A stretch of DNA of 64,000 nt, taken from assembly GCA_022836615.1 (NCBI GenBank), contig MU405378.1, positions 1 to 64,000 on the forward strand, written 5' to 3'. Source of the DNA: Annulohypoxylon bovei var. microspora. Its lineage: Eukaryota > Ascomycota > Sordariomycetes > Xylariales > Hypoxylaceae. The translations under genes were made by a program, and so were the position numbers. Positions 13,192 through 27,897 of the stretch are shown in pieces. The notes under the pieces were generated by a model, which saw only the letters and a program-made list of their open reading frames with translations, made no database searches and was not told where the DNA came from. Position 1 is the stretch's first letter, and every line of letters begins with the position of its first letter.

Positions 13192-16100
13192 AATTGCAAA
13201 TTTAATAATTTTTTAAATTTTTTACATTCTTCCTTTTATTAATTAATAATGAAATAATGGAAAAGTAATTTATAAAAAAAATAATAAATAAATTAATTAA
13301 AATTAAAGAACCTAATGATCCTTGTATAATTTATGTTTAATTTTATATAATATGTTTTAAATAATACCCATTTAATATTTTCCTTGGTTATTTCAATGGG
13401 ATAAATCGTTTTAATATAATTAAATTTAATTAATATGAAAAAAAAAAAAAAAAAAAAATAAAAAAAAGGAAGATAAAATAAATTAAATATATATAAAACT
13501 TATACATGTAATAAAATTATTTAAAAAGAAACATAATTATGTTTATATATAAATATATTATAATTTTCTTTTATTATTTTGTGCGTTTCCGGCGATTTTA
13601 CATCCCGCATTATTACGGAACGCTTTTTTAAACTAACACTCCTAATAATTATTATTTAATATAAAACGCCATTAATTAACATAGATTAATTATTATAAAA
13701 AACGTATTTAATATTTATTAAAACGGTTAATTAAATAAATTTAAACCATTTTAATCGTATAAATAATTAATAAAATATAAAAAATAAAAATTAATCGTTA
13801 CATTAAATTTACCATTTACTTATAATAAAATCATTAAAAATAAACCATGTGTAAATAAATATTAATAATATTATAAAACATTGTATATTTTTTATCTTTT
13901 TATTATTTAATTAACCTTTTTCGTTAAATAAAATGTATATTAAATATTTAAATAAATAATTTATAAAATCGAATTTTTCATTATTATTAAACATTGTTCC
14001 TCGCATATAAACCATTTTTAATAACGTTTTTTTTAATTTTAATATAACCATGGAAACCTTAATAAGCATTAAAAACACCTTTTTATTTATGATTAAAAAA
14101 GTTCTAATAAGCGTTATAAGGTGTAATTTAAGGGATTTTTTATTAAAATTTTAACATTAATAAACTTATACTTTTTTAATTATTTATAAAATAACAAGCT
14201 TATTATTATAACCAATTACAATTTCCAAGGGTGACCAAATGGTTAATTAATGAAAAGAAAAAAAATAACATTATATAATTATTATAATTTAAAAGTATTT
14301 TAAAGTAATTTTTATTAAACGTTTTATAATAACCTTAATACATAAGGTATTTAATTTTAAATTAAGTTAAAAATAAATTAAATTAACATTTGAGTTTAAA
14401 TTCGTATTAAATTAAAGCTTTAATTTAAAACATTAAATCGTTAAATGTTTATTAATTATTATGGTTATTATTATAAACATAACGTGGCGGAATACACCGG
14501 CGGTTTTTATTTACACCGACAATAAATTTAACCACCGGGGAAATTAATAATAATTTTTAAAAATTGAAAAATCTTTTTAAATAATAAATAATTAAATATT
14601 TAAGCAATGTAACATATATTTCGTTGAAGATTTTTTATAATGTTTTAAAAATGCTTTTAAACCACGTTAACGATATTAAAAAAACCGATGAAGTTGATTT
14701 TTAATTTCATGATAAAATTAATAAAGGTAAATTATTAATTATTACTTAACTTAATGATTTAATTACGTATTATATTAAATTAAAAAATAATTAAATATTA
14801 TTAATATATATTAAACGAATGATTAAACGATTAAATGGATGAATGGATAAATATAAGGGAAAGGTAGGTGATTTTTAATAAAATAACATGAACGTTTTAT
14901 ATGTGTATAAACTTAATAATAAATAAAATAATTAAAAAATTAAATAAAGTTTAAGCTTATATTAAATAAATCACCAATTTATTAAAATCCGATTATAACT
15001 TAAAATAACACTTTTTTACCTTTAAAAAACAATAATATACGTTAATTAAAAAAGAAAAAAAATAATAAAATTACGAATAAACGGTTTAAACGTGGTTTAA
15101 TAATGTTAACATTAAATAAATTAAAAATGCATTTTTAAATTACATTGAAAACGGCTTAGAAATAAATTAAAAAAAGGAGGAAAATCTAAACTTTTTCCCG
15201 AAACATTTTATATAAAAATAATCTTAAAGCATATATAATGGGTTTTTAACAAATCCGGTAAATTAAAAGATTAATAATGTAATCTTAAATTACATGGTAA
15301 TTAAATTCGTATTAAATTCATATTAAGATTAATTTAAGAAATTACACGCTTATTTAAAGTTATGTTTTCGACGTTTAAAAAACATAATATTAATGCTTTA
15401 AAAATATAAAATTATTTAAATATATTAATTTATTTTAATATTAATTTTAAAGGGATCATACATTTTATTAAGATTAATTTAAAATCATACCCGTATAATG
15501 TAAATAATAAAAATAAAGAAACTAAATAAAAGGGATTTAAAAAACTTATTATAAATATAATGTTTAAAATAAATATTAAACTTTTTTATAAACTTTTACA
15601 TTAATTAATTAATATTATATAATTAATTTTATTTTAATTAAAAAAGAAGCTTTAAGATTAATACTTTTTAATTAATATTATATATGAAGGTTTTAAAAAA
15701 CCAGCTTTAAACCAATTTAAGATCGGTTTAAAAAAGGTTAAAAATAAGTTTTAAATTAATTTAAGTAAAAGACCCGAATAATAACGTTAAGTTTATTATT
15801 AACCTTACGTTTACATTAAAATTTATTATTATAAACATATAAATTTAAAAATACTTGTAAATAACCTTTTAAACTAATTTAAAAATAATTTTTAATATAA
15901 TCGAATAAATATTATAAAGCTTGTATTATTATATTAAAAAAACATTAAAAATGAAAAAAAGAAAACATTAATAAAAAAATTACGGGATAAAACGTTTACA
16001 TAAATAATAAACTTAATTTATATTTAATTTAAAATTAATCTTTATTTATATTTATTTAATTATAAATTATTTCACGTAATTACTTAACTTTATTAAAGAA

Positions 16101-18726
16101 ATCCTCGTTTTTTTTATATATTAAAATATTATAATAATATTTATAAAACGGGGGTTTTACGCATTTTCAAGTAAAATAAAATGAGTTTTACCGAGTTTAT
16201 TTAACTTTTTTTATACCACTTTAAAATTAAGTTTAATATGTACTTTTATAAACCTTTTTCATCGGATACCCATTTAATTATAATATAAAGCTTTATTATT
16301 TCGCTTTATTATTAAAAAATAACATTAATTATATTAATCTTTAATTTTTTTAAACATTATGTATTAATGAACCATTAAACCAATTTAAGCTTTCCACTTA
16401 TTTATTTATAAAACACATTATAATTAAGTTTCGGAATTATAGTTATGACCATTTATAAAAAATTAAAATAATTATCCATTACGTTTATAAAGTTTAATTT
16501 AACTTATATATTCCATATAATTTTAAAGTATTTTAATTCATGGTTTTCATTATTTATGAATTATATATATACCATTTACCGCCGCCGATAAAATTATTTA
16601 TATAATTCAAATAAAACTTTATAAAAACAATTTAAAACCATAAAATATTAAGGTTTATAATAAATAAAAATCTTATATTAATTAAATAAAAATTATATTA
16701 AAATTAACTTTAATTTATTTTTAAATTAAATTAAATTATATTTAATTATGTTAATAATTTTAAGTGAATAACTTTTAAAAAGCTTATTTAACGTTAAATA
16801 TAAAATATATTATAAACATTATTATTTATAAAAAAAAACTTATATAATATTTTGTAAGAATTATTTTCGTTGGAATTTAACATGAATTTAAGTTGGATTT
16901 GAAACGGTTTAAAAATAAACGTTGGATTTAAGAAATTTGTTATTTAAAGGTAAAAAAAAATATTAATAAATACATTGTTATTTACATAATGAAAAAATAA
17001 ATAAAAGCGTTCTAAAATTACGTTTATATTTAAATGAATTTATTATTTAAAATGGTTTATAAGTAAATTAATTTATATTTAATCGTTGGATTAAATAAAA
17101 TCATAAATAATATAATTTTAATGAACCATAAGTAAAAATAATATTAATAAGTTATAAAAATTAAAATGTTCGCTTATATATTCCTTAATTAAGAAATAAT
17201 ATAAGCATATTATTAATTATTTTACCGTTTATTTTATTAACTTAAGATAATATTAAGAATTTTAATGCGTTTTAAACATATATAAAGAACGCATTAAAAA
17301 CAAGTTAATACCTTAATTTTTACCGTTATTTTAAATATATATAAAAAATAAATACACAAGTTAAGTTAATATTTAAAAAATATATATATAATACATTATT
17401 TTTAAATTATCTTTAAATTATTTTTAAATTAAACATTAATCCATTTCAAGCTTAAACTTTTTAAAATTATAATAAAAACATTTATTATATATTATAATAT
17501 TTTATAAAATTCATTTATAACGTGGGTTTTATAATAAATTTCTTTAATGTAATTTAAATGTATTTTTAAATTAAATATTTGGTTTACTTTTATAAGTTCA
17601 TTTATTAAAAGTAATTAATGTAATAATTAGGTTTTATTTAAATAAGTAAATTATTATAAAATTAATTTAAAATTAATTTTAAAATAAATAAAGTTAATTT
17701 TATATAAAAATTAAAGATTAATAAGAAAATAAATTATTAAATTAACTTTAAGGGGGATTATATTAAGCTTACTTTAAAATTAACTTTATAAATTAATTAA
17801 ATACATTAAAGTATATTAATATTAATAAAAGCAAGCATTTTATAATTAATAATTTTATTAAAAAATCGATTTTATTTTTAATGGTTATAAAGTTGTAAAT
17901 GTTAATTTAAACCAATTTTAAAACGATTTTAAATTAATTGTTATTTAATTTTCATAAGTTTATTAAAAATCATGAAAAACGGTTTACGGTTTATAAAAAG
18001 CATGATATTTTCCACAGGTAAAAAAACATGTTTATAAAAATATATTTCGTACGTAAAATAAGAAATTAAAGTAAATTAAAATTATTTTATAATTACATTA
18101 TAATATGTATTTAAATAACTTTTAATTAAGCATTTTAATAAATAAAAATTATTATAAATAAACGGAAAAAAAGGAACAAAATCCATTGCTTTTTTTTAAT
18201 TTTTTAAATGTATTTAATAATATTAATATTATTTTAAATTAATTTAAAATTAATTTAAAACCGTTATTAAAGTTTAATGATTTATTATAATAAATTAGTA
18301 ATATAAACCCGGCGAATAATAACGAAGGTATTATATAAATTAAGAATGAATTTAACACGTTTTTAAATTAATAAATAAATTTTTATAAATTATTTAATTT
18401 TAATAAATCGTAAAGGCGGCTTAATTTTAACCCGATTTAAAATTAATTTATATTTATAAAATTACTTGAATTTAAATTACCGGAATATCCGAGTTATATA
18501 ACGTAAAATAATTAAAAAAATTATTTTAAATTTAATTTATAATTATTTTCGCAAGATATTAAGTTTAATCCACCTCCACTTAAAAGGCTTTTATAATCAT
18601 TATTAAGTAAATTTAAGGAAAAAATAATTTTAATATATTTTAACATTATATTACATTTAAATTAACATAAATGAAACCATTTAAAAGTTTTTATAATTAT
18701 TAAAAATATTTTTAAAATTAAGTTTA

Positions 18727-19038
18727 TGTTACGGGTCGAAGACCCGGAAAATTAATTAAAATAAAGATTAACGTGAATTTACATCATGGTTATAAACGTA
18801 ATAAGCGTGGGTCTTCATAATGAAATTATTAATAACTTTAAGTGGGTCGTGGAAATTATTAAAACACGTATAAAAGGGGTTTCCACGTTAATTAATTTGA
18901 TTTATATTTTTAAGCATAAATATCGTAACTTTAAAAACGAAAGGTTATTACTTTTCTTTTTTTTTTTCATTAATGAAAATAACTTTATTTTTAACTTTAT
19001 ATAACATAAGTTTATTATTATTTATAAAAATTATTACA
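18727..19038 (+). repeat. 5' LTR of the gypsy element
   Basis: 312 bp. It starts TGTTACGGGTCGAAGACCCGG, in which GGGTC and GACCC pair, and ends AATTATTACA. It aligns over its whole length with 24,087-24,395, including an internal block reading TTTAACTTTATATAACA. It retains more G and C than the 3' copy. An open frame inside it (18,786-19,004) has no homologue I can name and is LTR sequence. Confidence 0.88.
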
Positions 19039-20899
19039 TATTTTCATTAATCATTTTTTAATTAATAAAAGTTTTCGAAAAAGCGTTCATCGCGTTAAAT
19101 AATAACTTAATACATAAATATTTCCTAAATAATAAATAATTAAAACTTTATAACATCCATCGTTTTTTATTAATATAATTTAAATATATATAAATTCTTT
19201 AATAATTTTTTTAATAACTTTATAATTAACTTATTAAGTAGCTTTAATTCGTTTTATAAAATTAAAGAAATAATTTTAATTAAAAATAAATGTTTAATTT
19301 AAATTAACGAATAAAAAGATTTCTTAATATACGTAATTATGTTAAATTTTTTTATTTTAAAAAACATGGTATATTTTGGATTAAAGAAAAATAAATGCTT
19401 AAAGATTATGTTTTTAATTTTAATTGAAAAATGGTAACGTTTAATATAATGGTTTAATATAAGAAAGTTTAATAAGTTATATAATAATAAAGCTTTTATT
19501 TAAGTTTTAATTAAGAAATTCAAGGATAAATAATCGATTTAAACCGTTTATTAAGATTTAATTAAAATGCGTTAAAATGCTTTTTAATATTTCGGTAATT
19601 TTTTTATTAACTTTGAAAATAAGTTAACTTTAATTAATGGATTAAATTAAAAAAAGAAAAATAAAATTAATTATATTAACACGGGGTTAAATAATAAGTT
19701 AAAAAATGTTTTCATGGTAAAAAAATTAAATAAAAAAAATTATAATAAATGGATAATTAAAGTTAACGACGTAATGATTAAAGTAAAAAAAACATTAAAT
19801 TATAAAAAGAAAAGTAATTATTTTATAACCATTTAATATGAAAGAGCACTTAATTAAAAAGCCGTTAATTTTATTAACATAATAATTATTTAAAAATAAA
19901 AACTAAAGTTCGACGAAAACGGAAACATGGTCATGAATAAAGTGAATTACATAACTTTAACCGTTATAATAATTATAATAATAAATTAAGTAAATGGTTT
20001 ACGTTAAGGTGACAATAATTTATTAAAAGCACGATAAAAGTTAAATTAAAAATTTAAGAAATTTAAAAAGGAAAGCAAATATGCCCGTTACATAAAAATA
20101 AAGCACTTTATAATAACTTACCCGTTATTTTAAATTACACCCCGGTTGGACTGCGGCAACGGAAATAACACGCCATAAGTGGTTATTATAAAGGTTTAAA
20201 ATGATCGGAATATTAAAAATAATCACGAATTATTAAAGTGTTCGGAAAACGAATAACCTTTAAACGAAATCGTATTTAAAAGTTAATATTAAAATTTATA
20301 AATATTAAGGAAGTTTTAAATAAAATGCATACTATCCTTTTTTTAATTAAAACTTTATTAAACGAATAAAAGTTTATTAATACGTTTATAAATTTAAAAT
20401 GTTTAATATATTTAACATTTAATAAAAGATTTATACGATAAATAAAGTTATCGTGTATATTTATTTAAAAAAAAAGAATTAAAATTAATTAAAAATAAAG
20501 AATTTTATATAATTAATACGTTTACACATGCGAAAATTAATATAAACGGTAAAAAAGAACGAATATAAGGTTATATTATCCCGGATTTTACGTTTTTTTT
20601 AATATTAAGAAAATCGTGGATAAAATGGAACGATATTATTTATAAAGCGAAAAAAAGGTCGATTAAAATAAGTTTAAAGAAATACGGTTTAATAATACAT
20701 GAAAAAGGTTAAAATATTACTTAAACATTTTATAACGTTAAAATAAAATGTTTATAAATTAAAGAAATTAAGCATATAATAAGAAATATATTCTTAATAT
20801 TTGTGGCTCGGGAAAAAAAACGTTAATATAAGAAAAATAATAAAAACGTTTAAGTTTTTAATGTTATTATATAAAATATTAATATCGCATTAAAAAAAA

Positions 20900-23800
20900 A
20901 GGAAAAGTTTATAATTAATTAAATTTAAAAAACGTTACTTAATAAATTAAAAGATTAGGCTAGAAATTTCTTAAATAATAAAGGTATAACGTTACCATTA
21001 TTAAAGTTAAAGTTAAATACCGAAGTTAACTTATAAAAAAACGATTAAAGTAAAAAAAAGGAAGTCCCATAAAAGCCTTTATATAACATGTTAAAAAAAA
21101 AACTTTTAATGTTACGAAAAACCTTAATAAACTTATTAAATAAAAGGTGGATTAAGGTTAATAATTTACCAAGAAAAGCATCGGTATTATTCGTAAAAAA
21201 ATTAAAAAACGGTTTTCGGTTTTATGTGGATTATAAAGCTTTTAACGTTATTTTAATACGTAATTATTATTCGTTATTATTAATTAAAAAAACTTTACGA
21301 TCTTTTTATAAGGTTAAATAATTAATTAAAATTAACGTTAAAGTTATATTTCATAAATTGCGAATAAAGGAAAAAAATAAATAAAAAACCGTTTTTCGCA
21401 CCCGATTTAAAGCTTTTAAATGGTTAATTATATCCTTTAAGTTATACGAGGTATTAATAACGTTTTAATGTTATATTAATAAAACTTTATTTAATTTTTT
21501 AAATAATTATTATTTAACATACGTAAATAACGTGGTAATTTATTTAAACGGATTTTATAAAAATTATATAAATAAGGTTAAAACGGTATTAAAACGCTTT
21601 AATAACATTAATTTAAAATTAAACTTTTTTAAGTGTTTTTTTATTATAAAGGAAATTAAATATTTAAGCTTTATTATTATAATGGGAAAAAAAATTAAAA
21701 TAAACTTTAATAAAGTTATAATTATTAAAAGGTAAAAATTATTTATAAACGTATAAAAAGTTTATAACTTTTTAAGGTTCGTAAATTTTTACAAAATATT
21801 CATCGAAAAATTTAATAAGTTAATTACTTTTTTAATTATTTTAACGAAAAAAAAAGCTTTCTTTAAATGAAAGTAAAAAATAAACGCGGCGTTTAAGGAA
21901 TTAAAACACTTGTTTATTACCGCATCGATTTTAATTTATTAAAACCTTAATTAAAAAACATATTTAAAAGCGGATTATTTAAGGTAAGCTTTAAAAGTTT
22001 ACTTTTTATAAAAAAACCATAATGAAATGTTAAAACCCGTGGCTTACCACTTAATAAAGTTATTGTTAATTAAATGTAATTATAAAATATATAATAAAAA
22101 ACTTTTAATAATTATTAAGTTAATAAAAGTATAATAAAAAGAGTTATAAAAAGTGGTTAAACTTTTTATAATCCTTATAAATTATAAGAATTTGGAATAT
22201 TTTATAATTATTTATAAATTAAATGAACGTTAAATACGTTAAAAGTAAACTTTATTAAAATTTAATTTTATTATGAAATACCGGGCCGGTAAAAAAGTAA
22301 AACAACTTAATGCTTTATTAAAATAAAGTTAAAATATCCCGGTAAATTAAAAGGACGAAAAGGTAATAAATCGTATATAACGTTTATTTAAATAAAAATG
22401 GTTACCTTTAATAAAAATAACGGTGATAAATATTTAAATGTTTTTAACGAATGTTATTAAAATGTTAAAAAAAAGGGTAATATCGGATTAAAGCTTCGTA
22501 ATTATATTTATCGAAAAAAGAATCTTTTATAATAAAAACTTACAAGCTTTATAAAATTAAAAAGTTATTAAAAATATAAACTTTAAAATAATTTATAAGG
22601 TTATTAATAAAAGTAATCATTATTTCCCGTTAATTTTTAAGGATTATAAAATCTTAATCGTTAAATATAACTTAAATAATAAAAAAATTATATCGTTTAA
22701 AAAATAAACGTGGATACCGGATTAAAAGCTTTTTAAAACAATTATAATTTAAAATGTTCATGATTTTTACGTTACGAGCTACTTAAAAAAGGATAATATT
22801 ATCGTAATTACCTTAAAATCCTTTTATTAATTAATTATGGGATAAAATATACGGAAGTTTTATAAAAATTATAATATTTATAACCAAGTTCACATTTAAT
22901 AAATTTAACGAAAAAAGTTATTAAAACTTTTACTTATTTTTAATCGTTATTTTTTAAAGTTATCCATTAATTTTATAATAAAAATACCGGTAAAAAAAAA
23001 AGGAAACTTTTAATATTTAATAATGGTCACTTACCAATTATTAAAATAAGTTTTATTAAAAACGATAAATATTATAAAGGTTAAAACATGTATTATAAAG
23101 CTTATGTACATTTATATTAAATATCACGGCTTCCCCATAATAATAATATTAAATTAAAGGAATAATTAAACGAACACATTTTGGATAAAACTTTATGAAT
23201 TAATAAAAGTGGTATAACGTTTATTTATTATTTTTAATTTAAAGATTAATAAGTTTATAAAAAAAATAAATTAAAAAGTATAAATATATTTACGATGTTT
23301 TTTAATTTACATATAATTTAATTAATTAAAAATGTTACTTATAACGATGGTAATAATTAATAATTAAAATATAATAACCGGGTTAAACTTTTTTTTATAT
23401 AACGTATAAATATTATATACACTTAATTAAATAAGTCGTTAATAAAGCTTTAAATAAATTATTTAAAAAATAATAAGCCGTGGATTTTATAATTAAAATT
23501 AAAAAGGTTAATAAGTATATTTAAGTTATTATGGTTATAATTTAAAAACGTATGGAATGTATAATAAATTAATTTTAATTAAAAGGCTTTAAATATAAAA
23601 TAAATGATAAAGTTTAATTAAATTTAAAGAATATTATAACATTATAATTTAAGAAAAAACTTTTTTAATTATACGTAAAATACAAGGTAACCAAGGTAAT
23701 TAATTCCCATGTAATAAAATTAAACGTATTTACGGGAATTTAATTATAATTCCATATCGAATTATTTAAGCCGATAACCATAAACCCGTTATTATTTTAA

Positions 23801-24060
23801 ATATAAAACGACGTTTAATTATTATTCCTTATTAATTAAGATAATAAAAACCCCGAATACATTATTAAAAAGATTTTACGATCGGAAAGTAAACGTAAAA
23901 AATAAAACGTACGTAAAATAATATTAATTAAATGGAAAAGTTACATAAAATTAACGTAAAAGCCTTGGGAAAAATTAAAAAATATAAAGGTTTTAAAGAT
24001 ATTTTACCAGCAATTCGAGGTAAAAAACGGGGTAAATAAAGAAGCTTTTGCGATTATAAG
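20900..24060 (+). pseudogene. RIP-broken gypsy pol (RT, RNase H, integrase, chromodomain)
   Basis: The clearest part is 21,088-21,321. It reads a WIKV..LP..ASVLFVKK segment, then FRFYVDYKAFN and YYSLLLIKKTL, which is RT blocks 1-3 of Ty3/gypsy elements. Near 21,515-21,735 come YVNN, where YVDD is expected, then VLKRF, a KCFF block and KYLSFII, the end of the RT palm and connection. At 21,870-21,950 a segment resembles the start of RNase H. At about 23,918-24,036 a KWKSY..LT(stop)KPWEKLKN segment matches a chromodomain (KWxGYxxxTWEPxxNL), with the Trp codon changed to a stop. The substitutions are of RIP type (G to A, C to T). Confidence 0.85.
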
Positions 24061-24064
24061 CTTT

Positions 24065-24083
24065 AAAAAACGGGGAAAAAAAA
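24065..24083 (+). other. Polypurine tract of the gypsy element
   Basis: AAAAAACGGGGAAAAAAAA ends four bases before the 3' LTR and has only one pyrimidine. This is the expected plus-strand priming site and confirms the element's orientation. Confidence 0.8.
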
Positions 24084-24086
24084 TAT

Positions 24087-24395
24087 TATTACGAATCGAA
24101 GACTTGGAAAATTAATTAAAATAAAAATTAATATAAATTTACATTATAATTATAAACATAATAAATATAAATTTTTATAATAAAGTTATTAATAGCTTTA
24201 AATAGATCGTAAAAATTATTAAAATATGTATAAAAAGGGTTTTTACGTTAATTAACTTAATCTACACTTTTAAACATAAATATTATAACTTTAAAGATAA
24301 AAGGTTATTATTTTTTTTTTTTTTTATTAATAAAAATAACTTCATTTTTAACTTTATATAACACAAATTTACCGTTGTTTATAAGAATTGTCATA
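24087..24395 (+). repeat. 3' LTR of the gypsy element
   Basis: 309 bp. It starts TATTACGAATCGAAGACTTGG and ends AATTGTCATA. Compared with the 5' LTR, nearly all differences are C/T or G/A. The terminal TG and CA have become TA and TA. The three-base length difference lies in homopolymer runs. Confidence 0.88.
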
Positions 24396-24400
24396 GTTTA

Positions 24401-27400
24401 TAAAAAAAAAAAAAAAAATAAAAGAATTACATTAAAAAGTAATTAAAAAAAAAATTTAAGTTAAATAAATATTAAAGGCTTGTAAATTAAAAGAAAAAAA
24501 GCAAGGTTTATTTAAAAAATTAAAGTGGAAAAAGTTATAAATTAAATTTAATAATATTAATATATATAATTTTTATATAATTTTTATGAAATTTTTACGT
24601 AATATTCGTGTATTTTCATTACATTAAGTTTATTTATAACGTTTATAACACATATTAATTATTTTAATAATAAATAAAGATTTAACACGGTTTATACGTA
24701 ATTTAATAAACATATATTTATTTTTAATAAAATAACACCTTTTTAACTTTTTTTTTTTATATATTTATCCATTACTTTATTAAATAAATTAATTTTATAT
24801 TTTATATATTTTTTAAAAACCTTTTATTAATTAAAAATAACTACCGTTACTTTCGTTTTTACTTTCATTATTACGGCTTTTTATAATAATTTAAATATTA
24901 ATAAATTAATTACTTTATATTTAAATTAAATTAAATTTAAATTATATTAAAATTATTTTTAAATAATGTTTTATATATTATTTTACCTTTTATTATAAAT
25001 GGAGCTTAACTTTATATTATTAATATATTTTTAATTTATTTTAAAATTATTATTTATTAATTTTATATAAGCTTTATTTTAAAAATTAACTTAAGGTTTT
25101 ACTTTTTTAATATATTTTCGTTAAAAGTAATTTAAAATTAATTTTTAATTAAACTTAAATGGTATTAACTTAAGTTATTAATTTATTATAAATATTTATA
25201 TTTAATAACTTTTATTTAATTAATTAAATATTTAATATTAAAATTAATTTAAATGCTTTAATAATCTTTCCTTAAATAATTATTTAAATTATAACATATA
25301 TATATGTTTTCGAATTAATTTAAAATTATATTCGTTAATCCGTTTATTTAATTACTTTATTATTATTAATTTTAACTTGGTTTATAATTAAACGTTTTAA
25401 AACGTTAACACGGTTTATATTATTAATAAAAACTTTTAATTATTTAATAATTTTATATTAATTTTATTTAATTATAACGGCATTTATACGTTATATATAA
25501 TGGTTAAAGTAAGTAAAATCTGAGATTATTTTAAAATTAAATTAAAAATAATTTTTTAATTATCTTTTATTAAATTTACGGTTCGATTAATTATATAAAA
25601 ATGGCGATAATTAATACATGAATATATTTAATTAATATTTAAGTTAATTTAAAATTATATTAATTTTCATTTAAAGCCATGCGTCGGTTTATTATCACTA
25701 GTAAATAACGTTAATTTTGCTTCGCTTAAAAGCTTAAGTATAAAAATCATAAATTAATTTTTAATTAAATTAACCATGAATTAATAATTTAACTTTTTCC
25801 CCTTTTACCCGCTTCGTTATAAAATGTGAGTTTATAATGTGAGTTTATATTAAAATTACACCGAAATTATATTTAAATTAATATTTATAAATAATATAAT
25901 AATAAATTCCGTAACCGTTTTAATTAACATTTTTTATAATTTATAAATTATTTTATAACATTTTATATTATATTAAAACCGTATTTAAATTAATATAAAT
26001 TACCTTTTAAGAAAAATATTTTAATTATTATAAATTAATTTTACAATGTTTTTTATATTAACTTATTAACTTCCATACCTTTAATCCGTATAATTAAAAA
26101 ACGTTTTTTTCACTTTTTATTTTTATGTTAAATTAAACAAAAGTTAACCTTAAATTTTTATAATAATAATGTTATATATAATGTTTTTAATTATTTAAGG
26201 TTATTTAAATAATTATAATAAAAGAAAATATTTGCATAAAGAATTATTTTAATATAACCTTCGTTTGAAAATTTTTCCTTAAACTTTTTTACTTCGTTGC
26301 CGCCGCCATGTACGTAAAATAATCTAATAAATCCAACATTTATTTACTTATTTTCGGATTAATTTAAGAATCGTTTTTTTTATTCGCCTTAAAATTCTTT
26401 CCCTTAAATACCTTAAAATTTTAATGTTATATTTACTTCGACTTTATTTTAAATTAAATTTTAATTTATTATATAAAACTTATTTACATTTTTTTAATTT
26501 TCTTTATAAAGAATTAATAAATTTTTTAACTTGGGTGGATTATTTTAACCATAATTATAAATTATTAATAATATAAAAAAAAAAAAAAATAAAGAAATAA
26601 ATAAGGAAATAAATGAAGAAATAAATAAGGAAATAAATGAAAAAAAAAAAAAATTAAATTAAGATTAAATTTAAATTAAATTTTTTTAAAACTTCTTTCG
26701 AATTATAAATATAAAAATAAGTTTAAATATAAAGAATTAAAACATAATAAATTTAAAGGGGGTTAATTTTAAATTATTTTTTTTTAAATTTAAAACTTAA
26801 ATAATAAATTTTAATAAACTTTATTTAATAAAACAATCCACTTTTTATTAATAATTTACAAATAAATTAAATACATTTTTATTTTATATTAACTTTTTTA
26901 ATTATAAACATAAGGATTTTACACCTTTATATTAAAAATAATATATAAATAAAAGTTCATTTATAAAATAATTTAAAATTACTTTAAAAATTAATATATA
27001 ACTTAAATTAATACCGTTATTCCCACTTCTTTAAAAACATTTAATTAAATTAATGTTAACTTTTTTTAATTTAATTTTTTTTTAAATCTTTATTAATATT
27101 ATATTTAAAAAATTTAAGTTAAAAATAAAGGCGATAAAAATTACGAAGGTAAAAATAATAAATCCATTTTTAAAATAATTTTAAATTACATTAATATTAA
27201 ACTTAAATTAATTAATATTTCTTATAACCTTAATTATAATATAAAATTAATTTTTATTTTATTTAAACGTAAATATTTAATTTATATTTATTTAAATTTA
27301 ATTAAATTTAATATAATTTTAAATAATAAACATTTTTAAAGATTATAATTTTAATTATAATGATCTTTTTTTTTTTAAAACGTTTAATAAGAAAATATTA

Positions 27401-27683
27401 TATTAATTTTATAATTATTTATAACATAAAATATTAATATAAATTAAAAATTATATTTATATAATTAATTTAATTAAATTTATTATAAATGTTAATTATA
27501 TTATAAAGTAAATAAATTTAAATTATTTTAAAATTTTATTTAATTTTTATAATTAATTACGAAATAATATTACATTAAAATTAAATTTAATATAATTTTA
27601 ATATAATTTTAATATAATTTTAATATAATCTTTAAATTAATAATTACATCACATAATTAAATAACTTAAAAACTAAAAAATAA
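24401..27683. other. A+T-rich RIP block up to the gene island
   Basis: No gene or mobile-element motif could be read. It includes a poly-A run just after the LTR, an array of GAAATAAATAAG-like 10-12 bp units at 26,590-26,645, and four TAATATAATTTT units at about 27,590-27,640. Composition changes abruptly to about half G+C within roughly 50 bp at 27,680. Confidence 0.55.
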
Positions 27684-27741
27684 TCCAAGCTAATCACCAA
27701 GAGGTGGTCCGAGCTAATCGACGAGGTGGTCCGAGCTATGA
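27684..27741. repeat. 22-24 bp tandem repeat at the left island border
   Basis: Units begin TCC(A/G)AGCTA at 27,684, 27,708 and 27,730. The first two end GAGGTGG and the third is partial. The outermost unit carries A where the next has G (CCAAG against CCGAG), so the RIP-affected composition appears to end within this short array. Confidence 0.65.
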
Positions 27742-27821
27742 GCCCCACAGGGGTTATTTTGCGTATAAATCAACCAATCAAAGTGGCATATTCGAAAGAT
27801 GATTAATCCTGTGACACATTC

Positions 27822-27870
27822 GTAATCCCTTCATCCTTTCTTCTCCTTTTTCACCTCCATTGCCTCTAGT
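27822..27870 (+). promoter_or_regulatory. CT-rich promoter tract before the Zn2Cys6 gene
   Basis: A pyrimidine-rich stretch with CTTTCTTCTCC and TTTTTCACCTCC lies about 65-110 bp upstream of the start codon. CT tracts are common next to transcription starts of filamentous-fungal genes. No TATA box is evident here. Confidence 0.45.
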
Positions 27871-27897
27871 CAGCCTATTTGGAATACAACATTCTCA

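Larger units (their letters stand above)
8584..18726. other. A+T-rich RIP block without recognisable genes
   Basis: Ten kilobases of RIP-like sequence. It contains the short tandem arrays listed separately, C-rich patches near 10,440-10,550, and a slightly less degraded patch at 14,480-14,540. The longest open frame (11,432-11,953, 173 codons) has only low-complexity Ile/Leu/Phe/Asn/Lys content and no motif, so I do not call it a gene. No polymerase or transposase motif was found by eye, although decayed transposons are the expected content. Confidence 0.5.
18722..24400 (+). mobile_element. Complete RIPed Ty3/gypsy chromovirus-type LTR retrotransposon
   Basis: The element spans 18,727-24,395 and is flanked by the perfect 5-bp target duplication GTTTA (18,722-18,726 and 24,396-24,400). 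The two LTRs align end to end and differ mostly by transitions. The left LTR keeps TG..CA ends and the right one reads TA..TA. A purine tract abuts the right LTR. In between, in sense orientation, come RT motifs (about 21.1-21.7 kb) and a chromodomain-like end (about 23.9-24.04 kb), the order expected for Ty3/gypsy chromoviruses. Numerous TAA codons interrupt the frame, so the copy is dead. The gag and protease part (about 19.04-20.9 kb) is too degraded for me to read. Confidence 0.9.

Noticed and set aside
1..27680. Organelle, apicomplexan or slime-mould origin suggested by the A+T content
   Set aside because: The A+T DNA contains decayed LTR retrotransposons with transition-type damage and borders an ordinary fungal gene island, which RIP explains better.
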